DNA of 64,000 nt from NCBI GenBank assembly GCA_022606135.1, contig JABYQN010000001.1, forward strand, positions 868,001 through 932,000, given 5' to 3'. The notes under the pieces are model-generated. The model had not been told where the DNA came from, did no database searches, and saw nothing but the letters and a program-made list of their open reading frames with translations. The position numbers and the translations under genes were made by a program. Shown here one piece after another: positions 1 to 14,758 of this stretch (the first letter of the stretch is position 1; every line of letters starts with the position of its first letter). The DNA comes from Fomes fomentarius (Eukaryota; Basidiomycota; Agaricomycetes; Polyporales; Polyporaceae).

Positions 1-444
1 CAGGGTGCAGGAGTGCGTTGTTCGCAGGATTATTACAGGCCTCATCCGTCAAGCTCGAGTCCGCCAACGAAGACTACACCCGCCGCCGTCATCCCTCCTG
101 CCCAGATTATCCGCCCTGCGGCGCTCTCCTCTATCCCCGCATCCAACTCCGTCCCTCCTCCGATGTCTCCACCTATTGTCATTTCGCCCATATCTAGCTC
201 GTCGACTTTCAACGCACCGTGGAATTACACAAGGTCGGCCTTCTCGAGCGCAGACTCCCCCATTGCGACGCTTCCTCGTGTACCCCCTCGCACGTCGACC
301 GTGCTACCCCGAGCGGCCCCTCTACCGCAATCGTTCTTGAATCCGCCTCCATCCGCGCCGGTGGCCGACAGTACTGTCAAGTCTGTTTCGCGCGATCAAA
401 AGCCGAAACATGTTCCGTACGATCCGCTGGGTGCCATATCGTAG
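1..444 (+). CDS. C-terminal part of a Ser/Pro-rich protein (5' truncated by window edge)
   Basis: An open frame runs from the first base of the window to a TAG at 442-444, so only the C-terminal 147 or so residues are present. The visible part is low complexity, rich in Ser, Pro, Thr and Ala with poly-Pro stretches such as SVPPPMSPP, and ends in a basic patch (RDQKPKHVPYD). There is no recognisable domain, membrane segment or catalytic motif. It is probably the disordered tail of a larger regulatory protein whose folded part lies upstream. Frame choice rests on the absence of stops from base 1 and the fungal-style low-complexity composition; function is not assigned. Confidence 0.45.
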   Translation, partial: QGAGVRCSQDYYRPHPSSSSPPTKTTPAAVIPPAQIIRPAALSSIPASNSVPPPMSPPIVISPISSSSTFNAPWNYTRSAFSSADSPIATLPRVPPRTSTVLPRAAPLPQSFLNPPPSAPVADSTVKSVSRDQKPKHVPYDPLGAIS

Positions 445-812
445 AGATTGTTACCTTACACAGCGAAGGAGTGCTTGTCCAGTAGTTTTGCTTGTTTAAT
501 TAGATGCAGGCCCTTCCCCCTTTTGAAAGTGCTCAGAGTCAGTGTGATTCTGCACGAATACAGGCCTCGGGTCTCGGCCATGCCGGGGTAGCTCGTGAAT
601 AATCGGCAACCTCGAGGCGGCATTCAGCGAAATGTGGGGGTGCGAAATCACACGGCTGTGATTGGTTTCGGCCGCAGACGGGATTTCGGGGAACAAGTGC
701 CGAGTCGTGACGCCGTCTGGGACCTCAGCTGGACCTCAGCGTTGCACAGGCAGACGCCCCCTACACTACTTCCTCATCGCCGACCTCGTCGTCGCTCGCG
801 ACATCTACGACC
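445..812. other. Intergenic region
   Basis: Spacer between the Ser/Pro-rich tail and sdh1. It should hold the terminator of the first gene and the sdh1 promoter. No convincing TATA box, RNA gene or conserved ORF was seen. Confidence 0.5.
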
Positions 813-3370
<2,558 letters not shown>

Positions 3371-3942
3371 TCTGCAAACGCTCTAGTCTTGCGTTTGTGG
3401 CGGAATGGTCCGGAATATCGTGTGTCCCCTGTCCCCTGGCCGTGGATTTCCCCGCTCTTTCGTCTTTACTTCTACTCTTACTCGCTGTTGTCGGTAGCAC
3501 GGTGTCAGGCAATACCATCACCTGTTAAAAGCCGTGCAAGCTGCCTGCATCGTTGGGCAAAACTGATGTGCGATGATCTTGAGGCTAGGAAATCAGGAAT
3601 ACGTACAACAGGCAGAAGTGCCCAAAGCACTTGGCGGGGGGCAAGTTCGTTTCCTTGCTGGGACGATCTAGCCCCTTGCTCGTAAGGACGACGATATTAG
3701 TCACTGCGTCGGTAGGGCACATGCCAGATGCTAGGTTGGGGTTATTAAGCTGCTGCTGACAGAGCACTTCGTAAAGTATAAAGATGGTTGGGGGTGGGTA
3801 CGCACAGAAGCTGTGTGATTGGCCCGTTGTCGACCTCTCTCCCCTGTCTATCGATCTCGACGCCCGCCCCGTTCCCAACAACTTCGACTTGCGACTTGCT
3901 CGGCGCGAAGACTAGAAAGAAAACCAGGAGAAACGAGAAACG
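3371..3942. other. Intergenic region
   Basis: Contains the sdh1 3' end and the promoter of the ABM-like gene at 3943. CT-rich stretches near 3460-3480 and 3835-3850 look like fungal pyrimidine tracts. No gene was recognised. Confidence 0.4.
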
Positions 3943-4868
3943 ATGGCTGCCGCACTCCCTACTGTTGAGGTCGCTTTTGCGCCTGCGACTGAGGCGTTCC
4001 GCGCGAACCCGCGCGACCTTCCGCTCGTCAAGCCGACGCTTGAGATTTTGAATAAGGCGGATGGGCAGATCAAGTGCGTGTTCTTGGGACCTTGACGGTC
4101 GGGCTAGCTGAAGGACTGACGCTCGTCGCTCCTCAGATCGTGGTACGGCATCCAGCATGAAGACAAGCAGACGGCGTATGTCCTTGTCGGTGAGTTCCAG
4201 TTCCCCCCTCTCCCTTCCTCGCGCGCGGTCGGACCCAGAAGCTGATCACCGGACTTTCGTTGTCGCCCCCCTCTTCTTCCCTCTGCCCTCGTCACGTCCC
4301 CTTCGTTCGCATCGGACCTCGCGGGAGGCAGGCTGGGAGACCCTGGCGCACCACCACAACCTAATCAACGACGAGGTCGCGTACCCGCCGCTGGTGAGCG
4401 CGATCGGGGCGATGTTCGACGTGTCGAAGATCGGCATGTTCCACGTCGCGTTCACGAGCGAGCCGTACCGCGCGATCGAGGCGCCGGTGCTGGAGATCGC
4501 GATGTTCGAGGTGCGCGAGGGCGAGAGCAAGGACGCGCTGGAGAAGATAGTGGACGCGCTCGCGAAGGGGATTGAGAGGGAGGAGGCGCAGGCGGCGGGC
4601 GCGGTGGGCGCGGCGTGGGGCCCGACGGTGGAGAACGACAAGTTGGTGGTGTTGTTCATTGGGTGGACGAGCGTCGAGGTGCGTCGAGGGTCTTTCTTGT
4701 TCTTCGCCTTGTGTGTTTGCGGAGTGCTGATTCGTTGCGGTGTACTGGCAGGCTCACTATTCGTTTGTGAAGGGGGACCAGTTCGCGATTGATCTCATCA
4801 GGCAGGCGAGGGAGATCTCGACGGGGAAAGCGGTCCATATCCCGTTGGCGGGATACCCGAAGGCGTAG
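3943..4868 (+). CDS. ABM-like (dimeric alpha/beta-barrel) protein, tandem two-module form
   Basis: Four exons give a protein of about 220 residues starting MAAALPTVEVAFAPATEAF and ending HIPLAGYPKA. It consists of two similar halves, each ending in a GW..(S/T)..HH-like signature: AGWETLAHHHNLINDE in the first and IGWTSVEAHYSFV in the second. That spacing and the strand pattern recall antibiotic-biosynthesis-monooxygenase (ABM) ferredoxin-like folds, usually cofactor-free oxygenases or ligand-binding proteins. No signal peptide or membrane segment is visible. Introns fall after GQIK, after YVLV and after TSVE. The intron positions and the motifs NPRDLPLVKP and AP(V)LEIAMF recur in the minus-strand genes at 21.0-24.1 kb, so this is one member of a four-copy family in the window. 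The ABM link is inferred from motif pattern only; substrate is unknown. Confidence 0.75.
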
Positions 4869-5844
4869 GAACCCTCATGAAGACTGCGGTGCTCGTTCGG
4901 GACAGAAGACACGTTTAGATGTACAGTAGGCTCCAAATGCTCATTGCGTGCTTCCCTGCGTTTGGTGGGCTGCAGGTGTGAATACTTACGGTCCCCCACC
5001 GCGACTGACCATCCTGTCTGCCCGGTTCGCCATTGACCGGTCGACTGGGCACATTTCCTGCGGTGGCACACGACACATACTCGTGGGTGGATATCCTTCG
5101 CAGGGTCTTCACGGCACTTGTTGTTCCGCATATATGCGCACAATAATAGGATACGAGGTCAGTCCCACCCGTTCCTATCGCCAGACGAGACTGCGACTGA
5201 GTTTTGAATCTATAAGCGTACTTGCTTGAGATAGGTACCCTCTCGCCCACGTGGCTTAGACTTGCAGTGGTGCATGTGCATGAGATTCGAGACAACTAGC
5301 CAAATGGAATCGCACTCGCACGGCGACATGTGCGGCACATTTACTTCCCGGCTGTGCTTCCACGGACCTCTCCGCCTGCGAACTCCTGGCACGCAACATG
5401 CCGGTCCACACACTTGACCTGCGCTATTCGTGGCCGCCTATCTTCCAAATCTGGCACTGGTGTTAACGCACCTGGGGAGAGTAGTTCAAGTCCCAATAGG
5501 AATCGAGCTCCGTGCGTGAGTCGCAATACATGGTTTTGAACTAGCACCGCTTGTTCGGGGTGGTGGAACAACTGCATCATGTCTGCGCAGCGGTATGGTA
5601 TAGCCCCCGAATCTGAAGTACTAGTGCCATGGGGCTGGCAAGGCTCCCAGTGTCCCAGACATTGGTGGAGGAGACGCATCGTATCGTCCACCAGAGACCT
5701 TTGGTACGATTGCGCCCTTCTGCCGGACCAGGTTCTTCATCTCTCAACCAGCCTCGGTACGCTGTCTTTCTATGATATCATTTGCTGTATCGGTGGCTGA
5801 TGGCGACCCGGGTGACAGGAAGCGAAAGCTACAGAACCGTCGAC
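4869..5844. other. Intergenic region, about 1 kb
   Basis: Several short overlapping open frames occur, including a 116-codon one on the minus strand (5341-5691), but none shows a domain, codon bias or intron structure supporting a gene. A sequence with a weak resemblance to a tRNA B box near 5480 lacks the rest of a tRNA. Confidence 0.4.
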
Positions 5845-6527
5845 ATGCGTCTCGTACCGTTCGTGCTCCTCATAGCCCTCCCCGTGCTCTCCAAGCACGG
5901 CAAAGGCGAGTCGGACGACGATGACGACGATGGCGACGACGAGGTTAAAGTCAGCCCTCTGCCACCGTCCTCGTCCACACCGTCCGTCTCGACGTCCTTC
6001 ACACCCACGTCCTCCGACCCCGCAGCATCCCCGACCGGGGGCACCACGTCCACCCCATTCCAGTTCCTCCAAACCGACAACGGCACGACATGCGAGCCCA
6101 CCACCTTCCGCTGGCAAGCATCCCCCGCCCTCGCCGACATGTCTATCACGCTCACAGTCACATCCGACGACGACGACCGTGCCGCAGCCAACCAAGCCGG
6201 GCCCGCCGTCTCCGTCTCCGATGCGCCGCCGCTCGTCTCCCGCACGCTGCTCACAAACGTCTCCGCGTCCGTGCAGTCCTTCACGTGGTCCGCGGTCGAC
6301 GTCCCGCCGGGGAGGTACGTCGCCACCGCCAATGCAAATGCAAATGCAAATGTGCGCGCGGCGTTGAACGCGCCGGGTACAGTCGTCGTTAGTGCGACCT
6401 CGCCCCCGTTCTTCGTTCTGGCCGGCCCGGACAGCAGCTGCATGAACACCTCGACTGCTGCTACTCCCACTCCCGCTCCCACTCCCATTTCTGCTCCAGC
6501 CACTGCGACCTCTGGCTCTGCGTCGCA

Positions 6528-6558
<31 letters not shown>

Positions 6559-6804
6559 AACGAAGCACAAGGCGAGTCGAACGCGGAGGGAGCGAGCAAC
6601 ACCACATCGACGACACAGATGGGCGCGGAACCAGCGAACGAGCCGAGGAAGCTCAGTCCCGCGGTCCTCGGAGGTGCAGTTGCCGGGGTAGCGGTGGGTG
6701 TAGTGATCCTCGTGGTTGTGTTCGCGTTCCCGCACTTTTGGAAGGCGAGGCTGGAGAGACGGATACGGAGCAGGAGGCCTGGGGGGCCGTACTATCTCTT
6801 CTGA
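5845..6804 (+). CDS. Secreted Ser/Thr-rich single-pass membrane protein (sensor-like)
   Basis: A single uninterrupted frame of 319 residues. I place the start at MRLVPFVLLIALPVLS, which begins a signal peptide; an in-frame ATG 63 bp upstream would bury it. An acidic run (SDDDDDDGDDE) follows, then a Ser/Thr/Pro-rich stretch and a compact extracellular domain beginning near TTCEPTTFRWQASP and ending near FFVLAGPDSSC, with two cysteines that may pair. This resembles the beta-sandwich ectodomain of basidiomycete Ser/Thr-rich wall-associated proteins. A low-complexity stalk (TPTPAPTPIS, a run of SG repeats) leads to one transmembrane helix (AVLGGAVAGVAVGVVILVVV) and a short basic tail. The architecture fits a cell-wall sensor or GPI/TM surface protein. 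Ligand and pathway are unknown. Confidence 0.75.
6331..6352 (+). repeat. In-frame 6-bp tandem repeat (aatgca/aaatgc unit)
   Basis: Three to four units encode the alternating Asn-Ala run NANANANAN inside the ectodomain of the surface protein at 5845-6804. It is a likely site of length polymorphism. Confidence 0.7.
6531..6558 (+). repeat. In-frame 6-bp tandem repeat (ggctcg unit)
   Basis: About four and a half units encode alternating Ser-Gly in the extracellular stalk of the same surface protein. It keeps frame, as expected for a linker of variable length. Confidence 0.75.
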
Positions 6805-7349
6805 TCCTCGATTCGTTTATGACCGCTGCATACATGGTACTGGTATGCTCGTGATTCAGCTGCGGTTGTGGGTGTCTGGGGAATGTGTCCCCAGTACGAC
6901 TTTCCCTACGGGAATTTGGATGGTTTGGGATTAATTAATGGATCCAGTGCCAGTTTTTTCGGCAACTTCCCACTGCTGCTGCGTTTTCTTCGTCATTTGC
7001 TCGTCTCAACAGCTATTCTTCCTCGCGTCAGTGTCATGCGAAGCCAAGTGACGGACAACGGTGCTAGTGCTAGAATGTTGAGCGTGGATTATACTGTATT
7101 ATACAACTATGTGGGTGTGTACAGCTACAGAAATACAGTGTTCTACCAGTTCGTCTAGCGGATGCACATGCGTGGCAGATCAATGATCGATTCGACAATG
7201 GACAATAGACAATGGACAATGGGGGAATGGAGGTCCGAAAAGCGTTGCAAGAAACGAATAAGATACGACGAAACAGCGCGCTGATAGAAGGGGGGGAAGT
7301 CGTGGTATGTAAACAGCACACGCAAGGCAAGGTGCAAACAAGAAGAAAG
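6805..7349. other. Convergent intergenic region
   Basis: Lies between the 3' ends of the surface-protein gene (plus) and MOT1 (minus). It has an AT-rich stretch near 7085-7140, plausible for 3'-end formation, and a short direct repeat of gacaatggacaatagacaatgg type at 7194-7220. No coding signal was seen. Confidence 0.45.
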
Positions 7350-10300
7350 CTACTCGCGCCCGATCGAGCCCATGAAGCTCTTGAGGTCCAGCTCTTGGTA
7401 CTCCTCCTCCGGGGGCAGGTCCTCCAGCCCGCGCAGGACGTTCTTCTGGCCGAGGGGCGCGCCGTGCGCGTCCTTGTCCTTCTTCTTGGCCGCCGCCGCG
7501 TCCTCCTCCTCGGTCGTGCGCTTGAAGAGGTCGAGCACGAGGTCCGTGTCCATGGACGCCAGCCCCGAATTCTGCTGTGTGACGACCGAGTTGGCGATGT
7601 TGAGCTTGAAGCGCTGCAGTCTGGGACACGGCACATAGAGAGGGAAGGACGGTCAGTCACAAGCCATTTCAGAGGCCAAAGGAAGGAAGAAAAAAGATGG
7701 CGCGTACCCCATGATTTTCTCCTCGAGCGTGCCCTTGGTGATGAGGCGGTAGACGTTGACGACCTTCTTCTGCCCTATGCGATGCGCACGATCCATCGCC
7801 TGCAGGTCCTTCATGGGATTCCAGTCGTGCTCGACGAAGATGACCGTGTCCGCGCCGGTGAGCGTCAGCCCGAGACCGCCGACGTGCGTCGTGAGGAGCA
7901 GGCAGTCGATGCTGGGGTCCGCGTTGAACGTCTGAACGACCGCGTGGCGCTTGCTTGCGTCCGTCGAGCCGTCGAGCCGCATGTACGTCACGGAGGGCAT
8001 GTGCTGCTTGAAAAGGTCGGTCTCGATTATGTCTAGCATCTGCTTCATCTGGCAGAAGATGAGCACGCGGTGCTGCGAGAACGCGCCCGTTGACGTCTCT
8101 TCCGTTTCGAGCAGCTCGGACTTGGACGTGTCCCCGGTTGATCCGGGCGCGAGGCCGATGCCGCAGTCCACAAGTAGTTGACTGGAGGTGAAGGAAGGAT
8201 TAGCAAATGTTGCGAGCTGACATGTAGGACATACCGAAGCGCCTGTAGTTTGGGAGCATGCTGAATATCGGAGAGTTTGCTAGCTGGCGCACCAGCGCCG
8301 GACTTGATCAGTGCGTCCTTGATCGCCTCCTTGTCGTTCTTGAGCACAAGCGCGGGATGGTTGCATAGCTTTCGAAGGTACTGCAACGACTGGAAGACGT
8401 GCTGCTGCTCGCCGTCCTTCTCCTTGTTCGAGCGGACCACGTCCTCGACCTCTATCTTCGCACGAGACCTGGAAAAGTCGTCGTACAGGAACTTCTGAAG
8501 CTCGGAGAGCTCGCAGTAGTAATCCTGGATGATCTTGGGTGGCAGATCGTGGAGGACGTCCTCTTTGAGTCGACGGAGGAGGAAGGGCAGCACTTGCTTG
8601 TGCAAGGCCTCCAAGGCCAAAGCAGCTTCAATCATCGTCAGCACCATCGTATCAAGACAAGACAAGGCAATCATAACTCACCGGCTTCACCCGTCTTTGC
8701 TTTACCGTCCCGGTTGGACAATATAGGTTTGCTGAAGCGCTCACTGAAGGAGGACTCGGTACCAAGGAAGCCGGGCATCAAGAAGTCGAAGAGGCTCCAG
8801 AGTTCCAGGACATTGTTCTGGATAGGTGTACCGGAGAGGATGAGTCGGTGAACGGCCTTCACCTGCTTCACAGCCTTTGTCAACTTCGTCTTCGCGTTCT
8901 TGATGATGTGGCCTTCATCGAGGATACAGTAGTGCCAATTGATGTCCTGTAGGCTGCTGATATCGTTCCGGACGACCTCGTAGGAGGTGACCACCACGTC
9001 GTACGTCTTCAGCTTCGGGAGAATCTTGTTCCGCTCTCGGGAGTTGCCCGTGTAGAGGACTGGGCGGAGATTCTCGGTGTATTTGAGGATCTCGTAGTAC
9101 CAGTGGCCGGTCAGCGTCGGCGGACAGACGATGAGCGATGGAAGATGCTTCGAGTCTGGGGACTTGGTCTCCTTGTACTTCTGGGCGCGCTCGTGATGTT
9201 TGCTAGCAAGGATGCATATCGACTGCAGCGTTTTGCCGAGACCCATATCTGTGTAGACGAGGGTTGAGCATGATTAGATCAGCACAGCAGTAGATTGGAT
9301 TGCGCTCACCGTCGCAAAGGATACCATGCAGTTGGTACTTGGCCAGGAACGCCAGCCAGTTGACGCCCTCTTGCTGGTATTTGCGCAGTTCTGCCTTGAT
9401 CGTGACAGGGATCTTGTACTGTTCGACCTTGCTTCCGTCAAGAAGTTGCATGAGGAACTGACGCTCCTGCTCTCGGCGCTTGAGCAGATCCTCCGGGAAG
9501 TTCGGAGGATCAGGAAGTCCGGCCTGACCCGGCCATCAGCAAATGTATGGAGAGATGAGCGAATACGACTTTACCTCCAGAGGCACCATCTTGACAAGGG
9601 ACGCGAAGGTGTTGGTAGCTGTCGCTCGAACGTCGTCGTCCGGATCACTCATCCGCCCTAGGACAGGCACGACCATGAAAATAACATAAGGCAGTGCCTT
9701 GATGTCGAGTTTCTGGACGATGTCTGACACGCTGTGTGAGCCATGGAGGATAACCCAAACGAAGTGTACTCACGATAGATGAGCTCGATAGTGCCCTGGC
9801 GGTTGGCCAGTACTGCAGCGTCCCCGAGATATGGTACCACCTTCTCGATGACATAGCGCATGGCATCCACTGTTAACACATCGCAGATGGTAGCGAAGCA
9901 CCTGGCAGCAGACTGGCGGACGATGGCGAAACGGCTACGGAGAGCGAGGATCACGTGTGGGAATAGTTCAGTAAAGTGATGTGAGAGATCCGAGTGGAAG
10001 GTGGGTACAACGGCCTCGAGGACGCTCAACGAATCGATCACGTCCTGGCCGTCGCGTTTCTCGATCTGCTCGTCCATCTTCTCTACGGTATCTGCGCGTA
10101 CTGTGAGCTCTACATGACAAGTCGCGACCTAACAAAACTTGCCTGCGGCGCATGCGGTTAACAAACCGCCTGCCATGGCTTGCCACATCTTTGGAACAGC
10201 TTGTAGCAGTCGAGGGCCGAACTTGATGGACAGCTTCTCGAACGCGAGTCTTGCGCCTCGACGGGAGAGCCGCGCCTTCGCAGGGTCCTCCACGTGCTTT

Positions 10301-13300
10301 TCGCTCGCCTCTTTGCCGTTAGCGACGGGCCCTGCAGAATTCTTGCTAAAGGACCGAACGCCGTTGAGAGTCTTCCGATGATACGTGAACGTGGGCGTCT
10401 GTTCGATGTCCTGGCAGAGGAAAGTGCACAGGTTCTTGACGATCTTGTCCGGAGGCTGGCTGAGTTCGCGTTGCACGCAAAACTCGACGAATGCTGCGAC
10501 TGCTGCAGCAGAATGTGTCTGCAAGTCCAAATTTTCCTCGTTCTGCGAAATTTTAGTCTCTACTTGCACAGGACATAGTGCCAGAAGGCGTTACCTTGAT
10601 ACTGTTCATGATACCCTTGACGATCGGACTGACTTTGTCTGGGGTGCTCCTGAAGGCGACGAATGCAGCAGCGAACGCAGCGGCGACCCTGACATCGTAC
10701 TGCGCCTTGACCTCGATATAGCGCTCGATGCTCGAGACGACCTTGAGCCGCTTGTCCTTGATAATAGCAAGCTCGCGCTTTTTTGTGCGACCCAAGCTTT
10801 CCTTGAGCTTATCGAACATTGACCCAACGGCGGCCTGCGCGGTCTCGATGGTAAAGCAGTCCGGCTTGGTGCCTGTGACGTCGATCTCCGTGCCGAGTGA
10901 AGGGATCGCGCTCTGAGGGAGTTTGCAGTCGTAGGCGAAGGATTGGAGGAGGTTGTAGCACTCGCCGTGGATGCGCGCGAGCGTGAAGGCCATCTCGTGA
11001 TACGCCGCTGGCGGGTCGGCTTGCAACCAAGCAAGCGTCTTCTGGCTGAGCTCGGCCGCGAGTGAGGAGATCTCGATGAGCAGCGGGGCGTCGGATCCGG
11101 CGCGGCCGTCGTATTCCCGTGCCCAACACTCCGAGATAATCGCGGCAAGGAATTTCTGCAGCATGCTGGTAGAGTCGATGTAGTGGATGATAATAGGCCG
11201 GAAGGTGTCGTCCACCGATGTGGCCTGTTCGCTCTGCAGAAAGATGTGTCAGTATCTCACACATGTTGCTACCAACGTCATGCCTTACTGATGACGGCCA
11301 GAACGCGATGATGAGCGCTAGTGCCTCAGAAGCAGCGAGTCGTGCTTGAATGACAACCTCGACGGGCACTAATGACAAGTCTTGCGCAAGCATATTCTTG
11401 TCGACGTTGTGTCTCTCGGACGGTCCACCGTTATCCGCGCCCACGGTCGGGTCATAGAAACTGGACGCATCCAACGGAAGGCCGAGCGGAGTCATCAGCA
11501 CGGCGTACCACTCCAGTAAGACCGCTTGGGTCAGCGACGACTCCATCCACCCGCTCGTGGCGCTGAGTATGGAGAGCACCTCGCGCCATGTCGCCAGGGT
11601 CGACTCGCGGATGTCCGAACGCTCCTCAACCAGGAGATTCTGGAAGAGGAGGCGAAGGAACGAGATGGAGATCCAGCCTCTGGGGAGTGAGTGCACGGTC
11701 ATGAAGGTATGGAGGGTCTTCACTACCGCTAGCCGCACATTCGCAATCGTGTGGCGGAAGAAAGGGAAGAGAGTTGGGGCTAACTGAGTGATAGGGTGCC
11801 TGGAAGAGTTCGTTAGCACATGATCTTACAATAATAATCGCAGATCAAGTATCCTTACGATTGCGACGCATCCGCGATGATCTCGATAACCTGATTGTAC
11901 GCCACGAGTTGACCTGTACACTAGTTAGGTGGAACAATGGGGCACAGTGTCTGGTACATACCAAGTAGGTCCATGACAGCGCCAACACTGGAACTGAGAT
12001 CGTCCTTCATGTCGCTCAGACAACTCCAGAGTACAGCGAGGACTCTACTAAGCTCCTCAGGTAGTCGTTCCACCAAATAAGCTGCAACTGGGAGCAAACA
12101 TGACGCTGCTACGGAGCGTACATCATCGTCTCGATCCCCAAGGCTAGGGAGCAAGTCAGCATCCGAATCACAATGTTACCCGACCAACTTACCCAAGCAC
12201 TGCTGCATCCACTACTCCCCGTAGCACCTCCTTGCCATCGTCGACTTCCATCCCACTGTCCTCCGGGACATCCAGACTGACAAGGTCACTTCTTACTGCA
12301 ACCTCGTACTTGATGCCGAGAAGACCAGCGTGCCGGACTTCCCAGACATGGCCTTGCTGCGTGTTCTTACCGGAGCCCTTGCCGTTGGTCGGCTTCACAG
12401 TGACAGGGAAGTCCTGTCGGATCATTTGAAGTAACACGTTGTGCACGTGTAAAACCGATCGGCGCGGCATGTGAAGTAGCAAGGAGGCGAGCGTTTGCGA
12501 CGCCGTTTCGCGTACAGGGGCGACAACCTACATAGGGCCGCAGATCAGCGCTATTCAAGCATGTTTGCGTCATGAGACTAACCTGATCAGACACGAAGTC
12601 CCCGAAACGATCGAGCACGAAAATACAGAGGAACTTGACAGCAAGATCGTTGCACCATCTCTCGTGCGCAACGAGATTCTCGTCCCACGAAATATCAGCT
12701 GCCATACAATTGTTCAGCGTTGATTCTACTCCACTTGGAACCCTTAACCTACCTTTCATCCCGCCGTACTTCCCTTGATGTTTGAGGACCTCCCTGAGCG
12801 CCATCGCGGCACCGTGTCTAACCTCCCATGCGGCGCTGAACAGGTCGACTTCGAGCAATTTGACGAGTCCGTCCCAGACCCAATGTCCAGTCTGTACCTC
12901 GAGAGCCTTTGATTTGCTCTCTGTCTTCGGAGCAACGGCACCACCCTTCGACGGGTCAATGATGACACGGTCCTGCGCAGGACCTTCCGTGGGTGACTTC
13001 GGGCTGTCTCCACGTTGCTTCGGTGCCGGATGATCATCCGATGCCACGAGACGTGCCCTAACAACGTTCAGCGATGGCTCAACCAACGTGCTCACATACT
13101 CACTTCGATTGTCCGGCGGCCGCGGCCTGGTATTTGGACCCGTTGCCTTGAGAGGGCGGTGGGGCTCCAACCACTGCGGCATTGCCCGGTTTTCTTTTGC
13201 GCTTCAATCTATTCCGCTCGCGAGCTGAGAGGGCCGACGTATCCTCAGGTGCTGGCGTTCCGACAGCGGACGTGGGTGCGGCCGCGACCGGAGTCGAAGA

Positions 13301-14127
13301 CTTTGAGCGATGCGTTAGGGAGCCTTCCTTCTTAACCTTGACGTCGATGAATTCGTCTGTGGGAGAGCTCGGAATAGTCTCATCTTCGACCTTGACTTGG
13401 GGCGTCATCTCGATGTCAGGGTCAGGGTCATCCGCAGCGAGTTCCTTGTCGAGGTCCATGTCATCTGCGCCGCCGAAGCTGTCGAGGAAGTCTAGTCCTA
13501 GTCGACCCATAGCTTCTTTGCGCGCTTTCTTGACCTCGGATGAATTCGCGAGGATTCCTGTGGGTTTGATGAATTCCTTGCCTGACGATGCAAGAAGTAA
13601 GGTTCCCCTCTCCATAAGCTCGCGGACGGAGAAGGATGGAAATTCTGGAGTAGGAAGAGAAGACGAGGCGCCATAAGGTTTGGATTCTGCGTCGGTATAT
13701 GGCATCCACAATGGGACTAGGGTGAAGATCTGTGAGAGTGCGGTGGAAGCTGCCGAACGCGTCTCGTGAGATCTCGAGTGTAGATATGGCAATATCTGTT
13801 CCGGGTAAGCATATTGCATTCATTCCCCCGAGGAAGAGTACCCACCCTTGCGAGTACTGCCATCAATTCCGACCACCCTGAGGGATCGCCGACAGGCACA
13901 TGGTGGCGGGCGGTCTTGACGTCGTCCTCGACGAGGGCGACATCGCTGATGACGCTCTTTGCGGCAAGTTGAGCAAGTTGTTTGGCGGCTGTTGCCCTGA
14001 CGGACGCTGACGACCCCGTGTCGAGCAACAACAGGAGCCGGTCCAATCTAGCGAAAGAAGAGGTTGAGTGTTTGGTAGAAACGCACACTGCGATTGCCAA
14101 ATCCGCACACACGCACCTCGACGTCAT
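7350..14127 (-). CDS. MOT1: TATA-binding protein-associated factor MOT1 (BTAF1), SNF2-family ATPase
   Basis: Removes TBP from DNA using ATP and so redistributes TBP between promoters. The start ATG at 14125-14127 opens an exon of only eleven bases: MTS-R is split by an intron before LDRLLLLLDTGSS, matching the conserved MOT1 N-terminus. A long N-terminal HEAT-repeat array (about 1,200 residues, including the TBP-binding region) is followed by the SNF2 core. The core has Walker A MGLGKTLQSICILASKHH, the DEGH box (LDEGHIIKNAKTKL), SGTPIQNNVLELWSLFDFLM, and helicase-C motifs MRLDGSTDASKRHAV, TTHVGGLGLTLTGADTV and MDRAHRIGQKKVVNVYRL. The C-terminal bridge ends LKSFMGSIGRE. About twenty short introns interrupt it; total length is roughly 1,900 residues, the family norm. 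All ATPase motifs are intact. Some internal exon borders (10.5-13.2 kb) were inferred from homology only. Confidence 0.95.
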
Positions 14128-14758
14128 TACGTAACCGATCGGACCGCTACTCCGCGGCTGAAGATCACAGGCAGGATAACGGGGAAGTTCTCACGCTCAC
14201 CCGCCACGACCACTGTTCCTTTTATCATCCTTGCCCTTGTGACGCAAATTTGACGCTGTCACGCGTGACACGTCATCTGTGTCCCACGGGCGCTCATGCC
14301 TGATGCCCCAAACAAGAGCTCCCCGCATGCTACGCTCTCATGAATCTACTACGAGTTGTTCGAGTCATAATCAATGAGTTACGGTCCACGTTTTTGACTG
14401 TAAAGGCTTAGAAAGTGACTGAGGGAGACGACCGACGCGTCGGAGGCCTGGCGTCACGGCGTCACCGCTTAGATCCGATCTGCTAAATTGGGACCCCGCC
14501 GCATCATTTGCGATTGCGTTCCGGGCGTTCCAAAAGATACTCTCGGAACACATATATAACATAACATGGCAAACCTGCTAAGATGCTCTCCACAGGAAAG
14601 TAATAGAACTGAAAGTTACAGAGGTACAATATCACGATCCCAAGAAAGCGGCAGTGGCACTTGAAGATCACGGGAAGACGCGCACAAGCTTCTCTTTGCC
14701 ACGACTTGGACTGTAACTCTGATCCGTTAGATGAGGTGAGCTAATCCAATCTGGATAC
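14128..14758. other. Divergent promoter region, MOT1 / JmjC gene
   Basis: About 630 bp lie between the start of MOT1 (minus) and the JmjC gene (plus), so the two promoters share it. A TATA-like stretch (acatatataacata) is at about 14549-14563. No ORF of substance. Confidence 0.5.

Noticed and set aside
5460..5520. tRNA gene suggested by a gttcaagtccc B-box-like string
   Set aside because: No matching A box, acceptor stem or cloverleaf could be drawn.
5770..6735. 321-codon and 258-codon open frames opposite the surface-protein gene
   Set aside because: Arg/Gly-rich shadows of a GC-rich, repetitive coding sequence; no domain, no intron pattern. The plus frame has signal peptide and TM helix.
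10606..11148. 180-codon Ser/Arg-rich frame in MOT1
   Set aside because: Alternative frame of a MOT1 HEAT-repeat exon that itself reads cleanly in another frame.
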